NCBI GenBank assembly: GCA_937935205.1
Contig: CALGXU010000368.1
Location: forward strand, 1 to 5,241
DNA: 5,241 nt
Direction of reading: 5' to 3'
Source: an uncultured Rothia sp.
GTDB taxonomy: Bacteria; Actinomycetota; Actinomycetes; Actinomycetales; Micrococcaceae
The position numbers were made by a program, and so were the translations under genes. The notes under the pieces were generated by a model. It was not told the origin of the DNA. It was given only the letters and a program-made list of their open reading frames with translations, and ran no database searches. Below are positions 1 through 4,528 of this stretch, piece by piece; the first letter of the stretch is position 1, and each line of letters begins with the position of its first letter.

Positions 1-1266
1 CCAGCTGTGCTTATCGAAGTACACCTTCAGAGCGGCCATGAAGTTCTCCTGGCCAACCCACGCCACCATCTGACGCAGCACCGAAGCACCCTTAGCGTAG
101 GTGATGCCGTCGAAGTTCACCTGAACATCGGCAAGGTCACGAATCTCAGCCACAATCGGGTGAGTCGAAGACAGCTGATCCTGACGGTACGCCCAGGTCT
201 TCTCCGAAGCGGCGAAGGTAGCCCACGCTTCCTTGGCGTAGCGGGTGTTCTCCGCAGCAGCCAGGGTCGACATGAACTCAGCGAAAGACTCGTTCAGCCA
301 CAGGTCGTTCCACCACTTCATGGTGACCAGGTCACCGAACCACATGTGAGCCAGCTCGTGCAGAACGGTAATCGCGCGGCGCTCACGCAGAGCCTCTGCA
401 ACCTTGGAACGGAAGACGTAAGTCTCCAGGTAGGTCACGCAGCCCGCGTTCTCCATCGCACCGGCGTTGAACTCGGGCACGAACAGCTGATCGTACTTCT
501 CGAACGGGTACGGGGTCTTGAACTGCTCCTCGTAGAACTCGAAGCCCTGACGGGTCAGCTCAAACATGTCCTCAGCATCCACAAACGGCATGAGGGACTT
601 ACGAGCATACACGCCCAGCGGAATCACGCGACCCTCAGAGTTGGTCAGCTCGCTGGTGACCTTCTCGTAGGGACCAGCGACAATCGCGGTAATGTACGAG
701 GACATGCGCGGGGTCGGCTTGAAGAACCAGGTCTTCGCGCGGCCGCAACCGCATTCCTTCTCCTCAATCTTCACCTCGGGCTGGTTAGATACAACCACCC
801 AGTGCGAGGGCACGCGCACGATGAACTCAAACTCAGCCTTCAGGTCGGGCTGCTCGAAGACCGGGAATACGCGGCGGGAGTCCGGCACCTCAAACTGGGA
901 GTACAGGTACACTTCGCCGTCGGCGGGGTCCACGAAACGGTGCAGACCCTCACCGGTGTTGGTGTAGAACATCTCTGCGTCAATGATCAGGGTGTTCTCA
1001 GCAGCAAGGTTCGGCAGCTGGATGCGCTCGCCGTCAGCCAGGTCGGTGCTCAGCTCTTCGCCGTTGAGGTTAATGGACTTGACCGAGGAGGTGATGGCGT
1101 CAATGAAGGTGGAGGCACCTTCCTGAGCGTCAAAGCGGATTTCAACCTTCGAGGAGAAGACGTCTTTGTCCTTCGGAAGGTCAAGTTCAATACGGTACGA
1201 GTGCACGCGCTTAATAATGGATGCGCGTTCGGTTGCCTCATTGCGGGTTAGGTTCAGGCCGGGCAT
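1..1266 (-). CDS. pepN: Aminopeptidase N, M1 family zinc metallopeptidase (N-terminal 422 residues; C-terminus outside window)
   Basis: The product removes N-terminal amino acids from peptides in the cytoplasm. The frame is open from the ATG at 1266-1264 to the left edge and gives 422 residues, about half of the roughly 850 usual for actinobacterial PepN. Residues 1-190 form the N-terminal beta domain, including the family signature VFEQPDLKAEF (136-146). The substrate-binding GAMEN motif is at 269-273. The zinc site HELAH is at 303-307, with the third ligand Glu326 (NESFAEF) exactly 18 residues after His307. Tyr390 in ITYAKGASV matches the transition-state tyrosine of the family. A purine-rich Shine-Dalgarno (AAGGAG on the minus strand, 1277-1282) precedes the start, and the MPGLNLTRNEA opening is typical of actinobacterial PepN. 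The gene is divergent from rpiB. A Cys-Gly-Cys-Gly segment at residues 172-175 is unusual. All catalytic residues expected in this half are present. Confidence 0.96.
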   Translation of the reverse strand, partial: MPGLNLTRNEATERASIIKRVHSYRIELDLPKDKDVFSSKVEIRFDAQEGASTFIDAITSSVKSINLNGEELSTDLADGERIQLPNLAAENTLIIDAEMFYTNTGEGLHRFVDPADGEVYLYSQFEVPDSRRVFPVFEQPDLKAEFEFIVRVPSHWVVVSNQPEVKIEEKECGCGRAKTWFFKPTPRMSSYITAIVAGPYEKVTSELTNSEGRVIPLGVYARKSLMPFVDAEDMFELTRQGFEFYEEQFKTPYPFEKYDQLFVPEFNAGAMENAGCVTYLETYVFRSKVAEALRERRAITVLHELAHMWFGDLVTMKWWNDLWLNESFAEFMSTLAAAENTRYAKEAWATFAASEKTWAYRQDQLSSTHPIVAEIRDLADVQVNFDGITYAKGASVLRQMVAWVGQENFMAALKVYFDKHSW

Positions 1267-1467
1267 ACAGCTCCCTCTCCTTAGATGTGAATAGCGTGCC
1301 GTGGTGACACGCCCTGTCATGGTGCGCTGGTTCCCGAGGTGCGCGGCTCCTGCGACGCTGCATACGTAGCGCTGGAGATGTTCAAACGTGGGCGCGGCGA
1401 ATCGGGACACCAAAAAGTGCCATAACCCACAGTCTACCGTATAGGCGGGGGGCTAGAAGGGTTCCCA

Positions 1468-1497
1468 TTACCCGAACCAGCGCGAATTCGATACAGT
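1468..1497 (+). promoter_or_regulatory. Weak candidate promoter for rpiB
   Basis: TTACCC (1468-1473) and TACAGT (1492-1497) are separated by 18 bp, with transcription predicted to start near 1504. The -35 matches consensus at only three of six positions. An inverted repeat GGTTC/GAACC (1460-1478) overlaps the -35 and could be an operator. If the promoter is real, rpiB has a leader of about 140 nt. Confidence 0.3.
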
Positions 1498-1518
1498 TAA
1501 GACAGAAAAAACCTAAAC

Positions 1519-1594
1519 GGGGAGGCGCATCCCACCTGATGGATGCGCGGCGCACTCTAGCAACGGCGCTCAGAACTGAGAACCGGCGCCTCCC
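1519..1594 (+). promoter_or_regulatory. Structured 5' leader candidate upstream of rpiB, with alternative stems
   Basis: GCGCATCC (1525-1532) pairs perfectly with GGATGCGC (1541-1548) around an 8-nt loop. GGGAGGCGC (1520-1528) pairs perfectly with GCGCCTCCC (1586-1594). The two helices share 1525-1528 and cannot both form completely. CTCAG/CTGAG (1569-1580) lies inside the longer arrangement. It matches no riboswitch class that I recognise. It could be a leader of rpiB or simply GC-rich inverted-repeat DNA. Confidence 0.4.
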
Positions 1595-1634
1595 ACGAAC
1601 GCACGAACGCACGTCACACCAAGACAAAATCACC

Positions 1635-1640
1635 AGGAGA
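1635..1640 (+). promoter_or_regulatory. Ribosome binding site fixing the rpiB start
   Basis: AGGAGA lies 6 nt upstream of the ATG at 1647. The upstream in-frame ATG at 1539 has no comparable site, and only the 1647 start gives the standard RpiB N-terminus MRVHIATDHAG. Confidence 0.85.
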
Positions 1641-1646
1641 GTACCC

Positions 1647-2138
1647 ATGCGCGTACACATCGCAACCGACCACGCCGGCCTCGAGCTGAGCCACTACCTG
1701 ATTGAGTCCCTCACCGCTGCGGGCTACGAGATGATTGACCACGGCCCCGCCGACTACGACCCGCTGGACGACTACCCCTCGTTCTGCATTAACGCAGCCC
1801 TCGGCGTGAAGCGTGACCGTGAGGCTGGCTTGGACTCCCTGGGTATTGTGCTGGGCGGTAGCGGCAACGGCGAGCAGATGGCTGCGAACAAGGTTGAGGG
1901 TATCCGCGCGGCTCTGGCGTGGAACCACGACACCGCGGCGCTGGCTCGCGAGCACAATAACGCACAGGTCGTTGCTGTGGGCGGCCGCCAGCACAGCAAG
2001 GAAGAAGCACTGGAAATCATCAAGGTCTTCCTGGCTACCCCCTGGACCAACGAGGAGCGTCACGCACGCCGTATCGGTCAGCTGGCTGAGTACGAGCAGA
2101 CCGGCGACATTGCCGGCAAGCAGATTGACGCTGCCTAA
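1647..2138 (+). CDS. rpiB: Ribose-5-phosphate isomerase B
   Basis: This enzyme interconverts ribose 5-phosphate and ribulose 5-phosphate in the non-oxidative pentose phosphate pathway, in the cytoplasm. The 163-residue product has the usual length for actinobacterial RpiB (M. tuberculosis about 162). The Rossmann-like opening carries DHAG (8-11). The LacAB/RpiB signature GIVLGGSGNGEQMAANK lies at 66-82. REHNNAQ (101-107) contributes a conserved active-site histidine, His103. Ser72 occupies the position of the catalytic cysteine found in E. coli RpiB. Glu76 corresponds to the glutamate proposed as general base in the mycobacterial enzyme, so this is the cysteine-less actinobacterial type. TPW (131-133) and LAEYE (146-150) are also typical of that type. 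The gene lies downstream of divergent pepN and upstream of the glycosylase, from which a strong hairpin terminator separates it. Confidence 0.96.
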   Translation: MRVHIATDHAGLELSHYLIESLTAAGYEMIDHGPADYDPLDDYPSFCINAALGVKRDREAGLDSLGIVLGGSGNGEQMAANKVEGIRAALAWNHDTAALAREHNNAQVVAVGGRQHSKEEALEIIKVFLATPWTNEERHARRIGQLAEYEQTGDIAGKQIDAA

Positions 2139-2148
2139 GCTCTAAAAT

Positions 2149-2180
2149 CTGAGGCGCATAGTGCAGACTATGCGCCTCAG
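2149..2180 (+). terminator. Intrinsic terminator after rpiB
   Basis: A perfect 14-bp stem (2149-2162 with 2167-2180) closes a GCAG tetraloop. It begins 10 nt after the rpiB stop and is preceded by an A-run. The downstream tract (TCGTTCCTGT) is only moderately T-rich, so termination may be incomplete and some transcript may continue into the glycosylase gene. Confidence 0.8.
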
Positions 2181-2211
2181 TCGTTCCTGTACTCCATATC
2201 ATCCGCGCTAT

Positions 2212-2246
2212 TTCTAGCAGATTCTAGCCGACAAGTTTTCGAGGAG
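2212..2246 (+). promoter_or_regulatory. Leader of the glycosylase gene: direct repeat and ribosome binding site
   Basis: TTCTAGC occurs twice (2212-2218 and 2222-2228), spaced 10 bp start to start. The Shine-Dalgarno GAGGAG (2241-2246) lies 5 nt before the GTG at 2252 and supports that start. No convincing -35/-10 pair was found in 2181-2251. Confidence 0.45.
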
Positions 2247-2251
2247 AACCC

Positions 2252-3136
2252 GTGCCCGAAGGCCACTCCATCCACCGTATCGCCCGCCAAATCAGCGACG
2301 TCTTCACCGGCGAGCGCGTGCAGGTTTCCTCCCCGCAGGGCCGCTACGCTGAGGGTGCCGCCCTGCTGGACGGTCACACCATCACCGGCGCGTACGCGCA
2401 CGGCAAGCACCTGTTCGTGACCTTCGACAACGACCTGACCCTGAACGTGCACCTGGGTATTTACGGTAACTGGACCTTTGGTGGGGACGAGACGTTCACG
2501 GGTGCTTCGAGCATTGGCGCGCCCCGCAAGATTGGTGAAAAAGAATATGCGGCGGGGGAGGAGGAGCCCTACGCCGGTCCTCCCGAGCCGAAGAGTACGG
2601 TGCGTTGCCGTATTGTTTCGGAGCACGGCTGGGCCGACCTGGTGGGCCCGACTATCTGCCGCACCCTCACCCCGGAGGAAGTGCGCACAGTCCGCTCCAA
2701 GCTCGGCCCCGACCCGCTCAATCCGGACGCCGACCCCGAACAGTTCTACCGCGCCGCGCGTAAGAGCTCCCGCCCGATTGGTGTGATTCTGATGGATCAG
2801 GCGGCAATCTCCGGCGTGGGCAATATCTTCCGCGCCGAGTCGCTGTACCGCCAGGAAATTGACCCGCTACGCCCCGGCAAGAGCCTCAGCGACGACGAGC
2901 TGACGCGACTCTGGGAGGACAATAAGCACCTGCTGGTCATTGGTGTGCGCGTGGGGCGCATCATCACCACCGAACCCGAAGACCGCCCCGGCGTACCCGA
3001 AACCGAAGCGTGGCCCGACCACGCCAACTACGTGTACATGCACCACGGCGAGCCCTGCCGCCGCTGCGGAACCACCATCCGCATGGAAGAAATCGCCGGC
3101 CGCAAACTCTACTGGTGCCCCGGCTGCCAGAAGTAG
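2252..3136 (+). CDS. nei: Fpg/Nei-family DNA glycosylase/AP lyase, Nei1 (endonuclease VIII) type
   Basis: This base-excision repair enzyme removes oxidised bases and cleaves the abasic site by beta/delta elimination. The GTG start gives MPEGH, so that after Met removal Pro is the Schiff-base nucleophile and Glu follows. MPEGH rather than MPELPE marks the Nei branch. SSPQGR (26-31) and the conserved lysine in GKHLF (Lys52) follow. The helix-two-turn-helix domain spans about 135-235 and includes MDQAAISGVGN, with Asn191 contacting DNA. The C-terminal zinc finger has cysteines 269, 272, 289 and 292 and the hairpin arginine Arg284. At 294 residues it exceeds M. tuberculosis Nei1 (about 268). The excess is mostly an insertion near 77-114, rich in Gly, Glu and Pro, which I recall from other Micrococcaceae. 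The isochorismatase-like gene follows after 19 bp. The exact lesion range is inferred from the family. Confidence 0.93.
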   Translation: MPEGHSIHRIARQISDVFTGERVQVSSPQGRYAEGAALLDGHTITGAYAHGKHLFVTFDNDLTLNVHLGIYGNWTFGGDETFTGASSIGAPRKIGEKEYAAGEEEPYAGPPEPKSTVRCRIVSEHGWADLVGPTICRTLTPEEVRTVRSKLGPDPLNPDADPEQFYRAARKSSRPIGVILMDQAAISGVGNIFRAESLYRQEIDPLRPGKSLSDDELTRLWEDNKHLLVIGVRVGRIITTEPEDRPGVPETEAWPDHANYVYMHHGEPCRRCGTTIRMEEIAGRKLYWCPGCQK

Positions 3137-3140
3137 CTAC

Positions 3141-3147
3141 AGGAGGA
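3141..3147 (+). promoter_or_regulatory. Ribosome binding site fixing the hydrolase start
   Basis: AGGAGGA, close to the consensus, sits 8 nt before the ATG at 3156. The open frame extends back to 2940, but that part overlaps the glycosylase gene in another frame and is low-complexity, so 3156 is the start. Confidence 0.88.
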
Positions 3148-3155
3148 GAAGAACA

Positions 3156-3701
3156 ATGGCTGAGGCTCTATTGGTGGTGGATGTTCAGAGGGGTTTTCTG
3201 CATCCGCAGCTACCGGCTAGAAATAATGACGGTGCGGAAGAGAAGATGCAGAAGATTATGGAGGATTTCCGCTGTTCAGGGCGCGAAATAATCCATGTTC
3301 AGCATCGGGGAACGGATTCGAGCTCCTTCTTTTACGATGAGGAAAATATTAGGTTCCAGAGCGGATTTGAGCCTCGTGCGGGGGAGAAGGTATTTACAAA
3401 AAATGTGAATAGTGCATTTATTGGTACAAATCTGCTTGCCTATCTGCGTGAACGCGGGATTGATCGGCTCACGGTGATGGGTTGTACGCTGCCGCATTGT
3501 GTGTCTACCACTGTGCGTATGGCGGCAAATTATGGTTTTCAGGTGGTTCTTGTTGAGGATGCCTGTGTAACCTTTGCGCTTTCTGATGGTGCCGGCGATT
3601 TTCTTTCTCCGGAAATGGTGCACCTCTACAATATTGCGGCGTTGCGCGATGAATTCACCACGGTCGTCTCGGCGCAGCAGGTGCTTGAGGAGTATATATA
3701 A
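3156..3701 (+). CDS. Isochorismatase-like cysteine hydrolase, substrate unknown
   Basis: The 181-residue single-domain protein has the alpha/beta fold signature of the isochorismatase superfamily. The family triad is visible: Asp9 in LLVVDVQRGF, Lys82 in VFTKNVNSAF and Cys115 in GCTLPHCVSTTVR. The last is the standard GxxTxxCVxxT nucleophile loop, followed by VVLVEDACV (130-138). The metal-binding Asp/His cluster of nicotinamidases is not apparent, so nicotinamidase is unlikely. Amide or vinyl-ether hydrolysis is possible, but the substrate cannot be named. The start 19 bp after the glycosylase stop suggests cotranscription. Composition differs from the neighbours: it is AT-richer and uses AGG (Arg12, Arg66), AGA (Arg22) and ATA (Ile45, Ile181), which I did not see in rpiB or tig. 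Horizontal acquisition is a reasonable inference. The gene ends immediately before the repeat array. Confidence 0.88.
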   Translation: MAEALLVVDVQRGFLHPQLPARNNDGAEEKMQKIMEDFRCSGREIIHVQHRGTDSSSFFYDEENIRFQSGFEPRAGEKVFTKNVNSAFIGTNLLAYLRERGIDRLTVMGCTLPHCVSTTVRMAANYGFQVVLVEDACVTFALSDGAGDFLSPEMVHLYNIAALRDEFTTVVSAQQVLEEYI

Positions 3702-3705
3702 GCAG

Positions 3706-3764
3706 GCTGGAGTGTGCGGATTCTGAGCGCGCGAGGAAACAAACCCGCATGCGGAAGGGATTCC
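3706..3764. repeat. Repeat unit 1, conserved core
   Basis: The 59-bp copy begins just after the hydrolase stop codon and differs from unit 3 at four positions. It contains GTGCGG with a partial complement CCGCAT, and a GCGCGC centre. It lacks the tRNA-like sequence on its left, so it is either truncated or the end of the array. Confidence 0.8.
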
Positions 3765-3809
3765 TACAGATTCGTTCAGGATAGTTCTCGAGGGGATGAC
3801 GGGCTGGAG

Positions 3810-3843
3810 TCTAAAAGTTTCGAAAGCTTTCGGAACTTTTAGA
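3810..3843. repeat. 34-bp near-perfect palindrome in the core of unit 2
   Basis: The left arm TCTAAAAGTTTCGAAAG (3810-3826) abuts its reverse complement (3827-3843) with no spacer and one mismatch, which becomes a G-U pair in plus-strand RNA. It is much more AT-rich than its surroundings. It replaces the GC-rich core of units 1 and 3. Confidence 0.9.
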
Positions 3844-3883
3844 CGTAAGCGATTCCCGGCAACCTTGAGCGGGATTTGTGGAG

Positions 3884-3961
3884 GGGATGACGAGCTGGAG
3901 CGTGCGGATTCCGAGCGCGCGAGGAAACAAATTCGCATGCGGAAGGGATTCCCGTCATCCC
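3884..3961. repeat. Repeat unit 3 with terminal inverted repeats
   Basis: GGGATGACGAG (3884-3894) and CCCGTCATCCC (3951-3961) form 11-bp terminal inverted repeats with one mismatch. They enclose a core in which GTGCGGATT (3902-3910) can pair with AATTCGCAT (3930-3938) using two G-U pairs. The 78-bp layout resembles a small hairpin element of the REP or MITE kind. No target duplication is certain. Confidence 0.6.
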
Positions 3962-3966
3962 GGGAA

Positions 3967-4000
3967 CGCAAAAGGCCCCGGCGCTTGCGCCGGAGCCTTT
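3967..4000 (-). terminator. Intrinsic terminator of tRNA-Gly, possibly bidirectional
   Basis: Stem 3971-3984 / 3987-4000 has 14 pairs with a very short loop. On the minus strand the single non-Watson-Crick position is a U-G pair, while on the plus strand it is a C-A mismatch. This favours minus-strand use. The minus-strand transcript ends in CCTTTT just after the stem. It lies 4 nt beyond the tRNA 3' end. On the plus strand it could still stop read-through from the hydrolase gene. Confidence 0.85.
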
Positions 4001-4004
4001 GAAG

Positions 4005-4078
4005 TGGAGGGGATGACGGGAATCGAACCCGCGTAATCAGTTTGGAAGACTGAGGCTTTACCATTAAGCTACATCCCC
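4005..4078 (-). tRNA. tRNA-Gly (anticodon UCC)
   Basis: The 74-nt gene includes the encoded CCA. The acceptor GGGGATG pairs with CATCCCC over 7 bp, with U as discriminator, as usual for bacterial tRNA-Gly. The D arm is GCTT...AAGC. The anticodon stem TCAGT/ACTGA encloses loop CTTCCAA with anticodon TCC, reading GGA/GGG codons. The T arm GCGGG/CCCGT has loop TTCGATT. Its 3' end is duplicated in the repeat array downstream. Confidence 0.97.
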
Positions 4079-4094
4079 GAAATGGAACTTGACT

Positions 4095-4124
4095 ATAGTA
4101 ACGAGGTTCCATCTGTGCTGTCAA
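4095..4124 (-). promoter_or_regulatory. Sigma-A type promoter of tRNA-Gly
   Basis: Read on the minus strand, a perfect -35 TTGACA (4124-4119) is followed after 18 bp by -10 TACTAT (4100-4095). The start is predicted near 4088, about 10 nt before the mature tRNA. A 7-bp inverted repeat ATGGAAC/GTTCCAT (4082-4088 and 4106-4112) brackets the -10. Confidence 0.85.
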
Positions 4125-4267
4125 ACTCTTAGGCGTGTTGGTGCGGTTTTGCGTGGTAGCTTTTGCGTGTTCTTGCGGGCGTTTGTCTCATCTTTTTGTG
4201 CCGGTCTGCGCATCCTTATGAGGGGAGTACGCGCTCAGTGGAAATAAACCGTGCATGAGCCGCTGTG

Positions 4268-4297
4268 TTGGGCATTTAGCGGGAAAACAGGTAAACT
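4268..4297 (+). promoter_or_regulatory. Sigma-A type promoter of tRNA-Pro (and probably tig)
   Basis: TTGGGC (4268-4273) and TAAACT (4292-4297) are spaced 18 bp apart. The predicted start is near 4304, about 43 nt before tRNA-Pro. The preceding stretch 4131-4260 is T-rich on the plus strand and shows nothing else recognisable. Confidence 0.7.
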
Positions 4298-4346
4298 AGG
4301 GCACTGACTGTGTTAAACACGCGAGTGTGCAATACGGTCGGTTTCA

Positions 4347-4421
4347 CGGGGCGTGGCGTAGCTTGGCTAACGCGCCTGCTTTGGGAGCAGGAGATCGCAG
4401 GTTCGAATCCTGTCGCCCCGA
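4347..4421 (+). tRNA. tRNA-Pro (anticodon UGG)
   Basis: The 75-nt gene ends at discriminator A. The acceptor CGGGGCG pairs with CGCCCCG and opens with C1, as usual for proline tRNA. The D arm is GCGT/ACGC. The anticodon stem CCTGC/GCAGG has loop TTTGGGA with anticodon TGG. The variable loop is AGATC, and the T arm GCAGG/CCTGT has loop TTCGAAT. CGT follows the discriminator, so CCA is not encoded and must be added by the CCA-adding enzyme, unlike the neighbouring tRNA-Gly. Confidence 0.97.
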
Positions 4422-4513
4422 CGTGAAACGGTTGCCGCGACGCTACAGGGTCGTGGCGCTCTTTCCACTAAGCAACCGCGGCACACACGATTCGTGCCGC
4501 ACCGAAACTATAT
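4422..4513 (+). promoter_or_regulatory. Folded spacer between tRNA-Pro and tig (trailer / 5' UTR)
   Basis: GTGAAAC (4423-4429) complements GTTTCAC (4341-4347) in the tRNA leader. CGGTTGC (4429-4435) pairs with GCAACCG (4472-4478) and encloses CCGCGAC/GTCGTGG (4435-4441 and 4450-4456, one G-U). GCGGCAC/GTGCCGC (4478-4484 and 4494-4500) forms a further hairpin 13 nt before the tig ribosome site. None is followed by a T-run, so these do not look like intrinsic terminators. No second promoter is apparent. Confidence 0.6.
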
Positions 4514-4520
4514 GAGGAGA
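4514..4520 (+). promoter_or_regulatory. Ribosome binding site fixing the tig GTG start
   Basis: GAGGAGA lies 8 nt before the GTG at 4529. The nearby ATG at 4512 is in another frame and stops after six codons, so GTG is the start. Confidence 0.87.
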
Positions 4521-4528
4521 TCACGGAC

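Larger units (their letters stand above)
1267..1646. other. Divergent intergenic region pepN / rpiB (380 bp)
   Basis: No coding region here is convincing. The rpiB frame stays open upstream to an ATG at 1539, but that extension resembles nothing in RpiB. The region holds the pepN ribosome site at its left end, a small GCGTG/CACGC inverted repeat (1294-1312), an inverted repeat GGTTC/GAACC (1460-1478), a weak plus-strand promoter candidate (1468-1497), the structured stretch at 1519-1594, and 2.4 copies of the 8-mer ACGAACGC (1595-1613). On the minus strand I found only a TAGACT-like -10 (1431-1436) with no good -35, so the pepN promoter is not located. Confidence 0.7.
3705..3964. repeat. Tandem array of three 91-97 bp palindromic units ending in tRNA-Gly 3'-end sequence
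   Basis: Unit heads (GGCTGGAG or AGCTGGAG) occur at 3705, 3802 and 3893, giving periods of 97 and 91 bp. Each unit runs head, palindromic core, GATTCC, spacer, then GAGGGGATGACG. Units 1 and 3 match at 55 of 59 positions (3706-3764 against 3894-3952). Unit 2 shares the frame but has a different, AT-rich core. The unit end GTGGAGGGGATGACG (3878-3892) is identical to 4004-4018, the 3' end of tRNA-Gly including the CCA complement. GAGGGGATGACGGG (3790-3803) is identical to 4007-4020. No coding potential is credible. Confidence 0.85.

Noticed and set aside
7..1251. 414-residue plus-strand frame opposite pepN
   Set aside because: Mirror frame of a G/C-biased gene. The minus strand encodes intact PepN motifs.
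1539..1646. Extended N-terminus for RpiB from the ATG at 1539
   Set aside because: It adds 36 Arg/Thr-rich residues absent from RpiB, has no Shine-Dalgarno, and would place the hairpin region inside the coding sequence.
2177..2626. 149-residue minus-strand frame over the start of nei
   Set aside because: Antisense shadow of nei, overlapping the rpiB terminator, with no recognisable domain.
3705..3964. CRISPR array
   Set aside because: Units are about 91-97 bp with divergent cores and no short identical repeats alternating with uniform spacers. No cas genes are nearby.
3796..4002. 68-residue plus-strand frame inside the repeat array
   Set aside because: Arg/Lys-rich translation of the repeats and terminator, with no ribosome site and no known family.
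3276..4124. 282-residue minus-strand open frame across the repeats and tRNA-Gly
   Set aside because: It runs antisense through the hydrolase, the repeat array, the terminator and the tRNA. Its repeated peptide segments are translated DNA repeats, with no recognisable domain.
4327..4515. 62-residue frame through tRNA-Pro
   Set aside because: It is a translation of the tRNA gene and its hairpin flanks.
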